From Gammaproteobacteria bacterium 45_16_T64 (GTDB lineage: Bacteria > Pseudomonadota > Gammaproteobacteria > Pseudomonadales > Ketobacteraceae): a stretch of DNA of 64,000 nucleotides. The notes below the pieces were generated by a model. That model saw only the letters and a program-made list of their open reading frames with translations, did not search any database and was not told where the DNA came from. The DNA lies in the NCBI GenBank assembly GCA_002162955.1, contig MABD01000037.1, positions 286,031-350,030 on the forward strand, in the 5' to 3' direction. Shown here piece by piece: positions 52,898 to 61,052 of the stretch. The position numbers and the translations under genes are program-made. How positions within the stretch are numbered: the first letter of the stretch is position 1; every line of letters starts with the position of its first letter.

Positions 52898-52933
52898 CCC
52901 AAATGATAATATTCCTTTGTATTATCATTTGGG
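52898..52933 (-). promoter_or_regulatory. Perfect 14-bp inverted repeat before the LysR gene
   Basis: CCCAAATGATAATA (52898-52911) pairs with TATTATCATTTGGG (52920-52933) across 8 bases. It overlaps the only ribosome-site candidate of the LysR gene and could be an operator or a translation-blocking hairpin. Confidence 0.6.
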
Positions 52934-52990
52934 AAAAAAATCAAGTTCCCCCTCACCCAAGGAGACAACCACTTTATCTGATCGAAAAGG

Positions 52991-54376
52991 CTAGCTTTGA
53001 ATTCCACCCAAAGTAAGCTTGGCAGGATCAAGCAAGCGCTCTAGCTCCTCTCGACTTAGATCAGTGTTATCGTTTGCAACATCAACAATCGGGCGACCTT
53101 CTTTGTACGCTAGCTTCGCTATCTCGGCAGCCTTCTGATAGCCAATAATAGGATTTAGCGCAGTAACCAGAATAGGATTGCGCGCGAGTGCTTCTTTGAG
53201 TCTATCTTCTCTTACCGTAAATGTAGCAATTGCCTTATCGGCCAATAATCGGCTTATATTTGATAATAGCTCTATGCTTTCTAGCAAATTTTTTGCAACT
53301 ACTGGTAACATCACGTTGAGCTCAAAATTACCGGACTGACCCGCGACGGTAATCGTGCTGTCATTGCCGATCACCTGGGCAGCAACCATGGTCGCCGCCT
53401 CAGGGATAACCGGGTTCACTTTTCCAGGCATAATTGACGAGCCCGGCTGTAGCGCCTGTAGCTCTATTTCACCTAGCCCAGCCAAAGGCCCAGAGTTCAT
53501 CCAACGCAAGTCGTTAGCAATTTTCATCATGGATACTGCAGTAGTCTTTAACTGACCAGATAAGGCTACGACAATATCCATAGAACCAATATGCGTAAAA
53601 AAGTTATTCGCGGGTGCAAATGCAATACCGGTTTTTGCCGTTAACGCAGTATTGAAGCGTTGAGCAAAGTCAGGGTGAGCATTGATTCCCGTACCCACAG
53701 CAGTACCACCTTGTGCCAGGCTTTGTATACTCGATTGCAGCTGCTTAATGTGTTGGATATTTTGTTCAATTTGATCAGCCCAAGCATAAAGGCTTTGGCT
53801 CATTCGCACAGGCATAGCATCCATCAAATGTGTACGACCGTTTTTAACATGCCCGTCTACGCTTACCGCTTTTTCACGAATTCCCTTCGCCAGGTATTCC
53901 AATGCCGGTAGCAGCTTGTTGTGCAACTCTAATGATGCGCTGATGTGAATGGCCGATGGAATAATATCGTTACTGCTTTGACCGTAGTTTATGTGATCGT
54001 TAGCACCCACATCATTGCCGTACACCTTGGTGGCCAGTGTTGCCAGCACTTCGTTAGCATTCATATTAGAGCTGGTACCTGATCCAGTTTGATATACATC
54101 AACCGGAAAATGCTGCATGTAATCGTTTGTTTCTAATAGCGAATCCACCGCCTGACAAATAACCTTGCCCATATCCGAAGGGATTTGTTCAAGTTCACTA
54201 TTGGCTTCCGCAGCGGCATACTTGGCCAAAAGCAGCGCCCGAATAAACGCGGCTGGCATTTGCTGACCACTGACGGGAAAGTTGTTTACGGCACGCTGAG
54301 TTTGCGCAGCATATAAGGCGTTAGCTGGTACCTCCAGCTCCCCCATGCTGTCTTTTTCAATACGAGTTTCGGTCAT
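52991..54376 (-). CDS. fumC: Fumarate hydratase class II
   Basis: A 461-aa iron-independent fumarase interconverting fumarate and malate. Signatures: TGSGTSSNMNANEVLA, catalytic GRTHLMDAMPVRMSQ, THIGSMDIVVALSGQLKTTA and GSSIMPGKVNPVIPEAA. In pseudomonads fumC follows fagA and is induced under iron starvation, to replace the iron-dependent fumarase. The same order and a Fur box are present here. It starts 34 bp after the fagA-like gene. Confidence 0.95.
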   Translation of the reverse strand: MTETRIEKDSMGELEVPANALYAAQTQRAVNNFPVSGQQMPAAFIRALLLAKYAAAEANSELEQIPSDMGKVICQAVDSLLETNDYMQHFPVDVYQTGSGTSSNMNANEVLATLATKVYGNDVGANDHINYGQSSNDIIPSAIHISASLELHNKLLPALEYLAKGIREKAVSVDGHVKNGRTHLMDAMPVRMSQSLYAWADQIEQNIQHIKQLQSSIQSLAQGGTAVGTGINAHPDFAQRFNTALTAKTGIAFAPANNFFTHIGSMDIVVALSGQLKTTAVSMMKIANDLRWMNSGPLAGLGEIELQALQPGSSIMPGKVNPVIPEAATMVAAQVIGNDSTITVAGQSGNFELNVMLPVVAKNLLESIELLSNISRLLADKAIATFTVREDRLKEALARNPILVTALNPIIGYQKAAEIAKLAYKEGRPIVDVANDNTDLSREELERLLDPAKLTLGGIQS

Positions 54377-54410
54377 GGTATTTCCTATAAGTTTGACTGA
54401 GAAGATGCTG

Positions 54411-54785
54411 TCAATTCGTTAGGCCGTGTTCAATATAGCGGCAGCTTACCGCTAATTCCTGCAATAACTTGCGAATTTTTTGCTCTGAATGTTCCCCATC
54501 CGATATCTTTTTGAGGGAACTCAGAGGTTGATAGATATGATCAAGACACAGCCTACGCCAATGGCCTGGCACCAGATCATCGACAACGACATCGAGCAAT
54601 AGTTGAAATTGTGCAACATACATCTCACGCCGGGTGACGATAGAAAGGGATGATTCATTTTCCCCTTCATTTTCCATATTGAGCCAAAGCGCAATTAGCA
54701 GAGGATTTTCAGGCTCAGTACCTTCGCGGACTTTGCCACGCAGTACTTTAAGGCATGGATTAATCGTATGTGCGTTGGCCATCAT
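54411..54785 (-). CDS. fagA: FagA-like protein
   Basis: A 124-aa protein upstream of fumC, in the place of fagA (Fur-associated gene) of pseudomonads. It is helix-rich and soluble: NPLLIALWLNMENEG, REMYVAQFQLLLDVVVDDLVPGHWRRLCLDHIYQPL. I name it mainly by synteny and the Fur box. The biochemical role of FagA is unknown. Two adjacent ATG codons are possible starts (54785 and 54782). Confidence 0.6.
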   Translation of the reverse strand: MMANAHTINPCLKVLRGKVREGTEPENPLLIALWLNMENEGENESSLSIVTRREMYVAQFQLLLDVVVDDLVPGHWRRLCLDHIYQPLSSLKKISDGEHSEQKIRKLLQELAVSCRYIEHGLTN

Positions 54786-54864
54786 ATTCTATCCATTGCA
54801 GCGGCTATTTTGCGTGAATAGGCCATGTATGAAGAGCTCACTCTCCAAGCATAGCGAATCGATT

Positions 54865-54883
54865 AGTAATGATTCTCATTATC
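54865..54883. promoter_or_regulatory. Fur box
   Basis: AGTAATGATTCTCATTATC matches the 19-bp Fur consensus at 15 positions. It sits 80 bp upstream of the fagA-like start, so the fagA-fumC transcript should be repressed by iron-loaded Fur. Confidence 0.85.
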
Positions 54884-55034
54884 ATTCAGTTTAGGTGGGT
54901 TTTGCAACATATTTATAACTAAGGGCTAACTCTAAGGACTTACTGATCGCGGTACTTACTAACAGCCACTTAACCGATTGACTAAAATGTTAGCTATATT
55001 CTCTTTTAGATATTTCGCTATATCACCGAAACCT

Positions 55035-55604
55035 TCAAGAGTTTGAGTGTATTGATAACTCTCTAATTCCAAGGCTAATAAATACGTTAATCAGCTCGAA
55101 AAAACTACCAATGCCAGCCGAACCGAAGTCGACCGAAAAGCTGCAATGACTTTCTGTGATCTCTGGAAAAGTTATTGAGTGTATGTAACCGCCCAATCCA
55201 TTTTCGTCTTGCTTTTTATCATCTTCAGTATCAATCCATTTCAAGGCCCAATTAGCCAGCAACTCAGACTCGGGGTTGAAACATTCACTGTCAAACTCAA
55301 TCGCATCCCATGAAATAGACGATAGCGTAACTGATAATTCTTTGTTTGCTACAAACTCTATTGGTTCAAAAGTAAGGTGCGTATCGTTATTAAAATCAGT
55401 CATGTTTGGTGATTCTACAGCACCGCTCATTAAATCTGTTCTATAAAGCCTATAAGGAAAAGGTTTATCTTCTCTACCGCCGACCTCTAGTAAAATCTCT
55501 GGACTTGCCGGCTTATGCCGCTTTTTATGATCATCAATAACTTCAATATAAGCAGATAAATAATGTGCTCTTACCTGTTCTAGTACTGAATCTATATCAG
55601 CCAT
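55035..55604 (-). CDS. Uncharacterised protein
   Basis: A 189-aa soluble acidic protein that I do not recognise. The N-terminus has a helical stretch SVLEQVRAHYLSAYIEVIDDHKK. The middle is mixed beta (LTFEPIEFVANKELSVTLSSISWDAIEFD) with WALKWIDTEDDKKQDENGLGG; the end is FGSAGIGSFFELINVFISLGIRELSIHSN. No signal or membrane part is seen. It is the third of three same-strand orphan genes (56472 to 55035) with AAC...GTT-flanked spacers. AAGGAAG precedes the ATG. Confidence 0.75.
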   Translation of the reverse strand: MADIDSVLEQVRAHYLSAYIEVIDDHKKRHKPASPEILLEVGGREDKPFPYRLYRTDLMSGAVESPNMTDFNNDTHLTFEPIEFVANKELSVTLSSISWDAIEFDSECFNPESELLANWALKWIDTEDDKKQDENGLGGYIHSITFPEITESHCSFSVDFGSAGIGSFFELINVFISLGIRELSIHSNS

Positions 55605-55674
55605 ATTCGATTACTTCCTTTGTAGCCTGACGCCCCCCCCGGAGGTTCATTTTCGGTACATAGCCTTGTTATGC

Positions 55675-56058
55675 CTAGTTTGCATGAACGGCTCTTTTTA
55701 AAATAACAGTCTTTTCTCTTTTCTCATCCTTCATCTCAAGAAACTCACCGTTTACCACTAGCTTTGCAGTCTCTTTGCCGTCATTACGAAGCAAGTCCAT
55801 CCCTTCAGCAAACCCTGAGGAGCTTTGTGTTTTCACTACTCCATTTTCAGTCATAGTTACCATAATACTTGCTTCTCCATTTTCTTCAATTTCTAGAGTC
55901 ATTCTAGATTGTCCTGAACTAAGCCTTTCGTCTCCGACAATTTCGATTGACTCCCATCTCCCAACCAACTCATTTGATTGGTTTAACGTAGCGCATGAAG
56001 TAAGCGCTAATAAGATAAAAATTGAACCAATTAACTGTTTCACATTCAATTTATCCAT
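55675..56058 (-). CDS. Small lipoprotein
   Basis: A 127-aa lipoprotein with signal and lipobox LTSC (about residues 20-23), then a compact beta-rich domain: GRWESIEIVGDERLSSGQSRMTLEIEENGEASIMVTM and FLEMKDEKREKTVILKRA. The pattern GRWES...MTLEIEENGEA resembles lipocalin-like small folds, where the GxW begins the barrel. Function unknown. It is the second of the three orphan genes. Confidence 0.75.
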   Translation of the reverse strand: MDKLNVKQLIGSIFILLALTSCATLNQSNELVGRWESIEIVGDERLSSGQSRMTLEIEENGEASIMVTMTENGVVKTQSSSGFAEGMDLLRNDGKETAKLVVNGEFLEMKDEKREKTVILKRAVHAN

Positions 56059-56088
56059 CTATTCGCATAACGTTTTCTGCCGGTGCCT

Positions 56089-56472
56089 TTACTTGTTAGC
56101 TGCATACGCATCGAGCCTAGTTATGGTGAAAGCTATGCTCTCACCCGTAATTGTGGTTTCGAATGGCGCAGCCAATTCACATAGACCAACATCGATCAAT
56201 ATTTCTTCTTCGATGCTAGTTACAACGCCATATGCTCGATATGACCAACCTCTTTGGCTCTCTAGTTTCTTCTCACCATCTAGATTGCTATCTAGCATTG
56301 AATTCTGCTCTTCATCTTCGTAAGCAAGCCCAACAGCCAACTCAATATTGACTATATCTCCAGGGCTTAGATCATTGCCGCCGAATTCATCCATGGCAAT
56401 TATCTCTTGGCCATCGATTTCTAATGTGGCCTCCAGATAATCACCTTCTGTTTTCTTGAATATTGCTTCCAT
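56089..56472 (-). CDS. Uncharacterised protein, beta-rich
   Basis: A 127-aa protein, acidic and without signal or membrane part: KTEGDYLEATLEIDGQEIIAMDEFGGNDLSPGDIVNIELAVGLAYEDEEQ, then WSYRAYGVVTSIEEEILIDVGLCELAAPFET. It looks like an OB-fold-type small domain. No function is known. It is the first of three orphan genes on the minus strand with atypical spacers. Confidence 0.7.
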   Translation of the reverse strand: MEAIFKKTEGDYLEATLEIDGQEIIAMDEFGGNDLSPGDIVNIELAVGLAYEDEEQNSMLDSNLDGEKKLESQRGWSYRAYGVVTSIEEEILIDVGLCELAAPFETTITGESIAFTITRLDAYAANK

Positions 56473-56818
56473 CTTCTTTTTCGCCAGTTAACGCTTTAAA
56501 CAAAAACCGGTCAGGAAAAATGACGCGGACCGGTCAGGTTAATTCTCGCCTGATGCTTACCCAGAATAGATTCACAGAGCTTATATTTTACACATAATTT
56601 ACAAAGTGGATACATATCAATTTGACGGACCATTCACACACAAACATAAACAAAACGACACAATAAGCGTGCATTTTACTGTGCAAGGAAGAATACCCAA
56701 GTTACAGTTTAAAGCAGCGGATATTTGTAAAGCCCATACTAGATTAAGTAAGTTAAAAGGTGTTCAATCCTAAGTTTCGCAAGCTGCCGCTTCCATTCTT
56801 TCTGCGCTCTGTAGTCAA
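56473..56818. other. 346-bp intergenic region with cassette-like dyad
   Basis: On the minus strand it contains TTAACC, two CCTGACCGGT words and a final GCGTTAAC, a pattern recalling an integron attC site. A plus-strand open frame from GTG 56606 to TAA 56773 (55 codons) occurs in the middle but lacks a ribosome site. No convincing gene is present. Confidence 0.45.
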
Positions 56819-57736
56819 TTATTCCCCAAAATGGGACATTATTACTTTCTGCAACAGTCTAAGCCTATGGGTCGAATACTGACCGTTAGGGCGGATTGAA
56901 TAGAGGTTTAATGGCATCGTTTCATACTCAGTCAATATTGCGACTACGCGGCCAGATTTCAGATCTTCATCAATGATAAACTGAGGGATCAACGTGATCC
57001 CTTGGCTATCCAATAACGCGTCACGGAGTAATTGACTGTTGTTAGATAAGTGCCTAGGTTCCAGATAGATATCCAATAGTTCATTATCTTCAATAAACTG
57101 CCATTTGATAGGGGTTCCTGGCAAGTTGTATATAAGGCAGTTGTGCCGATTAAGATCTTTAGGGTGAGCTGGCTCGCCATGAAGAGCTAAATATTCAGGT
57201 GTCGCGCAAACTATACGACGGTAGTCAGTAATCTTCTGGCAAAACAGTGAGCTATCCTCCAGCTTGCTAGCGAGGCGTAATACTAGGTCAAACTCGGAGC
57301 GCAATACATTGACATAACTGTCGCTCAAGTGGATGTCGAGCACGATATCCGGGTAGAGCTTGCTAAATTCAGTCAAAACAGCTCCAAACTGTGATAGCCC
57401 CCAGGATACTGGCAGGCTAATACGTATTTTTCCTCGAGTACTATTGTGTGATTGCGTTAAATCACTTTCGAGTTCCTGCCACTGATTAAGAAGAATGATA
57501 GCCTTTTCAAAACAATGCCTACCATTGTCGGTTATCTGCATATTGCGGGTATTACGGGTGAACAAAGTCGCGCCAAACTCTGATTCCAAGCGGGATATGC
57601 AAGACGACACCCATGCAGTTGATACGTTTAGTTGATTAGCCGCAGAGGTGAAATTTCCTTGCTCAACTACGGTTTTAAATACCCGCAGGCTTTCCAGTTG
57701 ATTTATTTTTGTTCTGACGATGACCCTATCCTCCAA
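56819..57736 (-). CDS. LysR-family transcriptional regulator
   Basis: A 305-aa regulator of the CrgA/DsdC-like LysR subgroup: helix-turn-helix LESLRVFKTVVEQGNFTSAANQLNVSTAWVSSCISRLESEFGATLFTRNTRNMQ and an effector domain with KIRISLPVSWGLSQFG, FDLVLRLASKLEDSS. It is divergent from the Old Yellow Enzyme gene, the usual arrangement for a regulator and its target. The only canonical start with a long frame is TTG 57736, so the true start is uncertain. A T-N11-A palindrome covers the divergent promoter. Confidence 0.88.
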   Translation of the reverse strand: MEDRVIVRTKINQLESLRVFKTVVEQGNFTSAANQLNVSTAWVSSCISRLESEFGATLFTRNTRNMQITDNGRHCFEKAIILLNQWQELESDLTQSHNSTRGKIRISLPVSWGLSQFGAVLTEFSKLYPDIVLDIHLSDSYVNVLRSEFDLVLRLASKLEDSSLFCQKITDYRRIVCATPEYLALHGEPAHPKDLNRHNCLIYNLPGTPIKWQFIEDNELLDIYLEPRHLSNNSQLLRDALLDSQGITLIPQFIIDEDLKSGRVVAILTEYETMPLNLYSIRPNGQYSTHRLRLLQKVIMSHFGE

Positions 57737-57737
57737 T

Positions 57738-57756
57738 TATCAATAAATTGTTGATA
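57738..57756. promoter_or_regulatory. LysR-type palindrome in the divergent promoter
   Basis: TATCAA-N7-TTGATA, a perfect dyad in the gap between the LysR and Old Yellow Enzyme genes, fits the T-N11-A rule of LysR sites. Confidence 0.55.
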
Positions 57757-57837
57757 GTTATTTTAGGAAAAGACTATATATCAGGGAGAAGCAGGGATGT
57801 CAAAATACGCACACTTTTGAAAAGGAGATATAGAGAC

Positions 57838-58944
57838 ATGTCAACGAAATATTCATTTCTATTTGAAACATCAGTGATCGGGAATTTGGAAATCCCTAAT
57901 AGATTGGTTGTTGCACCTATGACCAGAGTGAGTGCAGAAAAGGATGGTACCGTAGGGCCCTTAATGAAGGATTATTACAAAGCCTTTGCAGCAGGCGGCT
58001 TTGGTTTAATTATTACTGAAGGACTATATACAGACCAATTATATTCTCAGGCCTATCTTGATCAACCAGGTATTGCTACACAAGAACAAGCGCTGAGTTG
58101 GGAGCCAGTGATTAAAGAAGTGCATGATAGAAACAGTGTCATTTTTGCCCAACTAATGCACGCTGGGGCACTATCACAATTCAATCGATTTGTTGGGATT
58201 ACAAAGGGCCCATCAGCTGTACAGCCGCTAGGTGAACAAATGCCATTTTATCACGGTAGCGGCCCTTACCAAGTACCAAAGGCAATGACTCAACAAGATA
58301 TTGATGCTGTAATCAAAGGTTTTTCTGAAGCCGCGGTACTAGCTAAAAACGCAGGATTTGATGGAGTGGAAATTCACGGTGCCAATGGTTATTTGCTTGA
58401 CCAGTTTCTCACCGGCTACACGAACAAACGCGATGACCTGTACGGAGGAAGCATTGAAGGGCGTTTATGTATTTACAGAGAAGTTGCGAATGCTGTACGG
58501 GCGGCTGTTGGTGATGAATTTGTTATTGGTTTTCGTTTTTCTCAGAAGAAGGTAAATGATATCGAACACGTTTGGGAAGATGGCGAAGATGCCGCGAAAC
58601 AGGCATTTTCATTAATGAGAGATTGTGCTGTTGATTATATTCATACAGCTGAGCCGAACATTAATGATGCAGCATTTTCCGGAAGTGCACCTTTGTCTGA
58701 ATTAGCAAAAAAATACAGCGGATTACCTGTTATCGCAAATGGTGGAGTTTCTGCACCGGAAACAGCCAATGTTACGCTGAAAAATGAACAAGCTGATTTC
58801 GTGGCTTTGGGAAAAATCGCCCTAGCAAATCAGGATTGGCCGGCTGTAGTTAAGGCTGAAGGCATACTCAACACATTTGATTTCTCCATGCTTTCACCAA
58901 TCGCTAATTTGTCATCTGCCAAGAATTATTTTTCGCTCAATTAA
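57838..58944 (+). CDS. Old Yellow Enzyme family NADH:flavin oxidoreductase
   Basis: A 368-aa FMN-dependent ene-reductase, TIM barrel. Motifs: NRLVVAPMTRVSA, FAQLMHAGALSQ, EIHGANGYLLDQFLTGYTNKRDDLYGGSIEGR, IANGGVSAPETA and ALGKIALANQDW. These contain the substrate His-Asn pair (HGANG), the FMN site and the catalytic region. Substrates are alpha,beta-unsaturated carbonyls; steroid enones are known for some relatives. AAAGGAG before the ATG at 57838 sets the start; a hairpin terminator follows. Confidence 0.93.
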   Translation: MSTKYSFLFETSVIGNLEIPNRLVVAPMTRVSAEKDGTVGPLMKDYYKAFAAGGFGLIITEGLYTDQLYSQAYLDQPGIATQEQALSWEPVIKEVHDRNSVIFAQLMHAGALSQFNRFVGITKGPSAVQPLGEQMPFYHGSGPYQVPKAMTQQDIDAVIKGFSEAAVLAKNAGFDGVEIHGANGYLLDQFLTGYTNKRDDLYGGSIEGRLCIYREVANAVRAAVGDEFVIGFRFSQKKVNDIEHVWEDGEDAAKQAFSLMRDCAVDYIHTAEPNINDAAFSGSAPLSELAKKYSGLPVIANGGVSAPETANVTLKNEQADFVALGKIALANQDWPAVVKAEGILNTFDFSMLSPIANLSSAKNYFSLN

Positions 58945-58982
58945 TAAATATGAAAGTATGATTTTCGAAGGAAATCCGAAAT

Positions 58983-59002
58983 CGACCCACCCGTGGGTCG
59001 TT
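58983..59002 (+). terminator. Short hairpin terminator
   Basis: CGACCCAC-CC-GTGGGTCG followed by TTT lies 39 bp after the Old Yellow Enzyme gene. The loop is two bases and the U run is short, so efficiency may be moderate. Confidence 0.6.
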
Positions 59003-59170
59003 TACTATCCCTTGTAGCGGCTCGATTCCCGCAACTTCCTTGTCTTTAGGTCCATAACTTTATCCTGATATTCTGTCAATCTACGTATGATAAAGCAACT
59101 GATCAAACAGAGCAGAAGTTAACCTGGCGAATGTCGCACCTTGTTAAGTGTGAACGTATAATGTTTATCA

Positions 59171-59674
59171 TTATACAAGATAAACACCTTTTGCCACCCT
59201 TAAGAAATCTTCATCTTTCAGGGTTTTGTCTGCAATACAACAAAACTCCATCGCATTTATCAATCCATCCAACTGGTCATATTTATTTTCAGGGTAATAG
59301 AGACAGCATAGAACCACTCGTATCACGGACCTTAAAACCTCATCACTCTTCGAAATTCTATTATGAAATCCCCACAAGTCGGTTCGCGTAAGAAGAAGAT
59401 GCTCTACAGGAGCAACCCCATTAATAAATTCCATCGCTACATTTAGAGATATTTTTCCTTCTCGTGGAATAATCGAATCTATTAATTCACAAAAACCGAC
59501 ACTACATTCCATCGACTTCATCCCCTGACCAGCACCTATACAACCATACTCAGTCAATTTATTCAGATATGATTCTAGAGTCATAGTAAACTTAACGTTT
59601 AGGTTCATACGATTGCACGTATTTTCGCAATTAGCCTTGAATTTAGTTCCGTTATCAATTAGTAACTTACTCAT
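59171..59674 (-). CDS. Uncharacterised protein, last gene of the NADAR/macro cluster
   Basis: A 167-aa soluble protein that I do not recognise. It is mostly helical with many Cys: KFKANCENTCNRMNL, LNKLTEYGCIGAGQGMKSMECSVGFCELIDSI, LRSVIRVVLCCLYYPENKYDQLDGLINAMEFCCIADKTLKDEDF. The 10 or so Cys could coordinate metal, but no clean zinc motif is visible. The ribosome site is weak. It lies 81 bp after the macro-domain gene on the same strand and may or may not belong to that system. Confidence 0.65.
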   Translation of the reverse strand: MSKLLIDNGTKFKANCENTCNRMNLNVKFTMTLESYLNKLTEYGCIGAGQGMKSMECSVGFCELIDSIIPREGKISLNVAMEFINGVAPVEHLLLTRTDLWGFHNRISKSDEVLRSVIRVVLCCLYYPENKYDQLDGLINAMEFCCIADKTLKDEDFLRVAKGVYLV

Positions 59675-59755
59675 TTCACTATGATTACTTTTCCCAGCCG
59701 AGACATGTAGACACGAGCTCGTTACATTACTTAGAAATATATTCTAACGTGAATA

Positions 59756-60331
59756 CTATCGAAGTAGTTTAATGTGATCATTTACCGCAGAAGCTAATCC
59801 ACCTTGTCGCAACATTTCGTTATTTAAACAAACCTTATATGCTCTTAGCATTTGTTTAGCACACACGCTGGCGGACATTTTCCCTTCCCCGGTACCCAAA
59901 CCTGGACACAATACCGTACCGATCACGCCGTTATTTTCTCGATTATACGCGAGAACAGATTGAATGATGCCTTTAAATGCCAAATAGGCGTTAACCGTTT
60001 CACTTATATCTGAGGGCACTCTCATCGTAGGTGCACTAACTAAATACTTTACTTCGGGTAGACCGGTAGGAACGACAATAGCCTGACCCACTGGTATTTC
60101 ACCAAAATAATCAGATTCCAGCTTATTTCGAACTTTTTGTTCAAGATCCCAACCAAAATGCGTGCTGTACTTAAGATCTAACCCACCATCCATATAACCA
60201 AAGCTGTTAGCGGGGCTCACGATAGCATCGCCTTTTTCTTGTAGAATATCACCGTCAACGACCTCTACACCTTCGATGTTATCGAAACAGCTTTTCCATG
60301 AATAATATAGATCAAAATCGAATGCGACCAA
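59756..60331 (-). CDS. Macro domain protein (ADP-ribose-binding/hydrolase fold)
   Basis: A 191-aa macro domain, binding ADP-ribose and often removing it from proteins, nucleic acids or ADP-ribose-phosphate. Motifs: VVDGDILQ (adenine-binding Asp) near residue 27, DAIVSPANSFGYMDGGLDL near 33-51 (catalytic Asn loop and GG), and the phosphate loop CPGLGTGEGKMSASVCAKQM near 142-160. The given start is TTG 60331, but a strong GGAGG at 60351-60355 points to a non-canonical start (CTG 60346 or ATA 60343) and N-terminus IKFKLVAFDFDLYY. It is 133 bp downstream of the macro-like gene. Confidence 0.9.
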   Translation of the reverse strand: MVAFDFDLYYSWKSCFDNIEGVEVVDGDILQEKGDAIVSPANSFGYMDGGLDLKYSTHFGWDLEQKVRNKLESDYFGEIPVGQAIVVPTGLPEVKYLVSAPTMRVPSDISETVNAYLAFKGIIQSVLAYNRENNGVIGTVLCPGLGTGEGKMSASVCAKQMLRAYKVCLNNEMLRQGGLASAVNDHIKLLR

Positions 60332-60464
60332 CTTGAATTTTATCAGTTTACCTCCCCCTCAATATCATAAAGTTAACGAAATATGTATTGCACCATTTAT
60401 TGGAAATATATACGGAATGCGGTAACTCCGCTTACCTTATCTGAACCTACTTCTACAACATATT

Positions 60465-61037
60465 CTAAGAACATCCTATTCTATAGAAATCACCATCATT
60501 GAGCTCAACCTGATAATGCTTCTCAATAAACGATCCAATACTCTTAAACTCCTTATCTCCAAGGATATATATTTTCAGAACGCTCGAAGCTGGACGCCCA
60601 GAAACAAATGATTGATAGACTCGAACCATCGCAGAAAACGCCTCCTCTATCTCCAACCGCCATCCTCCAGATAAGATTCCAGAGCACACTGATCCAAGCC
60701 TTTTCGACGAAGCAAGTGCTAAGGTGGAATTTAAGGCTGTACTTATCACCTGTATTTTTTCTAAATCACTCAAGGTATCTATATGATTCAACGTAGATGC
60801 TACAACACAGTGACTAAATGGACACTCCAGCTCATGATCAATTGCATACATTCTCGCGACTCCCAACGACATAGGATATTCAATGTCATATTCTAGCTCC
60901 TCCCATGCATCAGGGTATTTACGAGAGAATGCTCTGGCTATATTCCCTTCCAAACCTTGTGATGCGCCATCGACAGTTAGCATTATTGCGCCCGATTGAG
61001 CATCGATCACACTTCCATGGACAACTTCTATATGCAT
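60465..61037 (-). CDS. Divergent macro-like domain protein
   Basis: A 190-aa protein with macro-domain-like layout: IEVVHGSVIDAQSGAIMLTVDGASQGLEGNIARAFSRKYPDAW in place of the usual V-GDI...DAIVNAAN...GGGVA, then CVVASTLNHIDTLSDLEKIQVISTALNSTLALASSKRLGSVCSGILSGGWRLEIEEAF. The Asp of GDI reads Val here and the Asn pair is absent, so ADP-ribose chemistry would be altered or lost. It follows NADAR by 15 bp and is surely in the same transcript. The assignment is by pattern only. Confidence 0.65.
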   Translation of the reverse strand: MHIEVVHGSVIDAQSGAIMLTVDGASQGLEGNIARAFSRKYPDAWEELEYDIEYPMSLGVARMYAIDHELECPFSHCVVASTLNHIDTLSDLEKIQVISTALNSTLALASSKRLGSVCSGILSGGWRLEIEEAFSAMVRVYQSFVSGRPASSVLKIYILGDKEFKSIGSFIEKHYQVELNDGDFYRIGCS

Positions 61038-61052
61038 TATGGTTACCCAGAA

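Noticed and set aside
55632-55639. Run of eight C between the orphan genes, possible assembly error
   Set aside because: Non-coding position. Noted but not supported as functional.
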